NCBI GenBank assembly: GCA_963663365.2
Contig: CAXXIH010000001.1
Coordinates: 1,860,001 to 1,924,000 of the forward strand
DNA length: 64,000 nucleotides
Reading direction: 5' to 3'
From: G963663365 sp963663365
GTDB taxonomy: Bacteria; Hinthialibacterota; Hinthialibacteria; Hinthialibacterales; G963663365
Shown one piece after another: positions 63,844 to 64,000 of the stretch. The notes beneath the pieces were generated by a model. The model was not told the DNA's origin, did no database searches, and saw nothing but the letters and a program-made list of their open reading frames with translations. Position numbers and translations under genes: made by a program. The stretch's first letter is position 1. Each line of letters begins with the position of its first letter.

Positions 63844-64000
63844 GAGCCTAACTCCTTTCAGACGGCGTTCAAAACAATTCTACCAGTGACTAAAATTTTA
63901 TAAGCAAGCTTGTCTGACGGCAAGGAGATAGTGGGGGAGAGTAAAAGATTGCGTATGCACCTGTTTCGACTAGATTTAGCATCTTTTGGATGAATAACAA

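Overview
The window reads as chromosomal DNA of an uncultivated-type Gram-negative heterotroph. It has an outer-membrane barrel protein, Tat and Sec signal peptides, many secreted glycosidases, pseudopilins with an FTLIELL signal and a G(D)I-type tail, PD40/hydrazine-synthase-alpha-like dihaem proteins, neutral-ceramidase-like and Tat-exported Gfo/Idh proteins. This mix is typical of Hydrogenedentota, Sumerlaeota and PVC-like lineages. The lineage is an inference from family content; no rRNA or ribosomal marker is present.

Layout. 1-4180 (minus): start of acnB (cut by the window edge) behind a three-gene signalling operon (GAF-SpoIIE phosphatase, metallo-beta-lactamase-fold hydrolase, cyclic-nucleotide-domain regulator). 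4360-6934: a SPASM radical-SAM protein divergent from a Wzt-like ABC ATPase. 6970-12700: a variable stretch with a palindromic element, tRNA-Gln(UUG) with promoter and terminator, a lower-GC two-gene module (methyltransferase plus membrane-GAF protein), and a decayed IS21-family element bounded by 26-bp inverted repeats with a 24-bp-period repeat array. 12703-17425: PcRGLX/YetA-like polysaccharide lyase relative, a pseudopilin and a DinB-fold protein. 17694-24153: an acetate-type sodium:solute symporter, an enlarged DUF4212-type small subunit and, beyond fossil IS3/IS256 fragments, a Cache-PAS-PAS-CBS-nucleotidyltransferase sensor probably controlling the symporter.

24157-42637 is rich in carbohydrate-active functions: sugar isomerase/epimerase, lipoprotein phosphoesterase, GH3, a Tat-exported TIM-barrel protein, a DUF5696-like hydrolase, GH106 rhamnosidase, GH33-type sialidase, porin and GH28 polygalacturonase. 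GH106, GH28 and the PcRGLX-like protein point to rhamnogalacturonan or pectin; the sialidase points to animal or microbial glycans. 42670-63843 holds a 1301-residue leucine-rich-repeat protein, a six-hairpin glycosidase, a duplicated family of unknown proteins next to two sialidase-fold proteins (one with a pilin signal), a dihaem PD40 protein, an arabinose/fucose-isomerase-family enzyme, a ceramidase-like hydrolase, a Gfo/Idh oxidoreductase, a propeller hydrolase and a last pseudopilin.

The most unusual feature is the intergenic DNA. It carries dispersed repeat families, duplicated leaders and decayed ends of genes: sialidase tails, a DinB start with its ribosome-binding site, an isomerase leader, and a recurring ...KYE-stop tail. 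This suggests that tandem duplication followed by deletion shaped the locus. The strongest candidates for something undescribed are the pilin-signal/sialidase fusion with its repeated stop/start junction and unknown paralogues, the methyltransferase/membrane-GAF pair, and the one-chain Cache-PAS-CBS-nucleotidyltransferase beside the two-subunit symporter.
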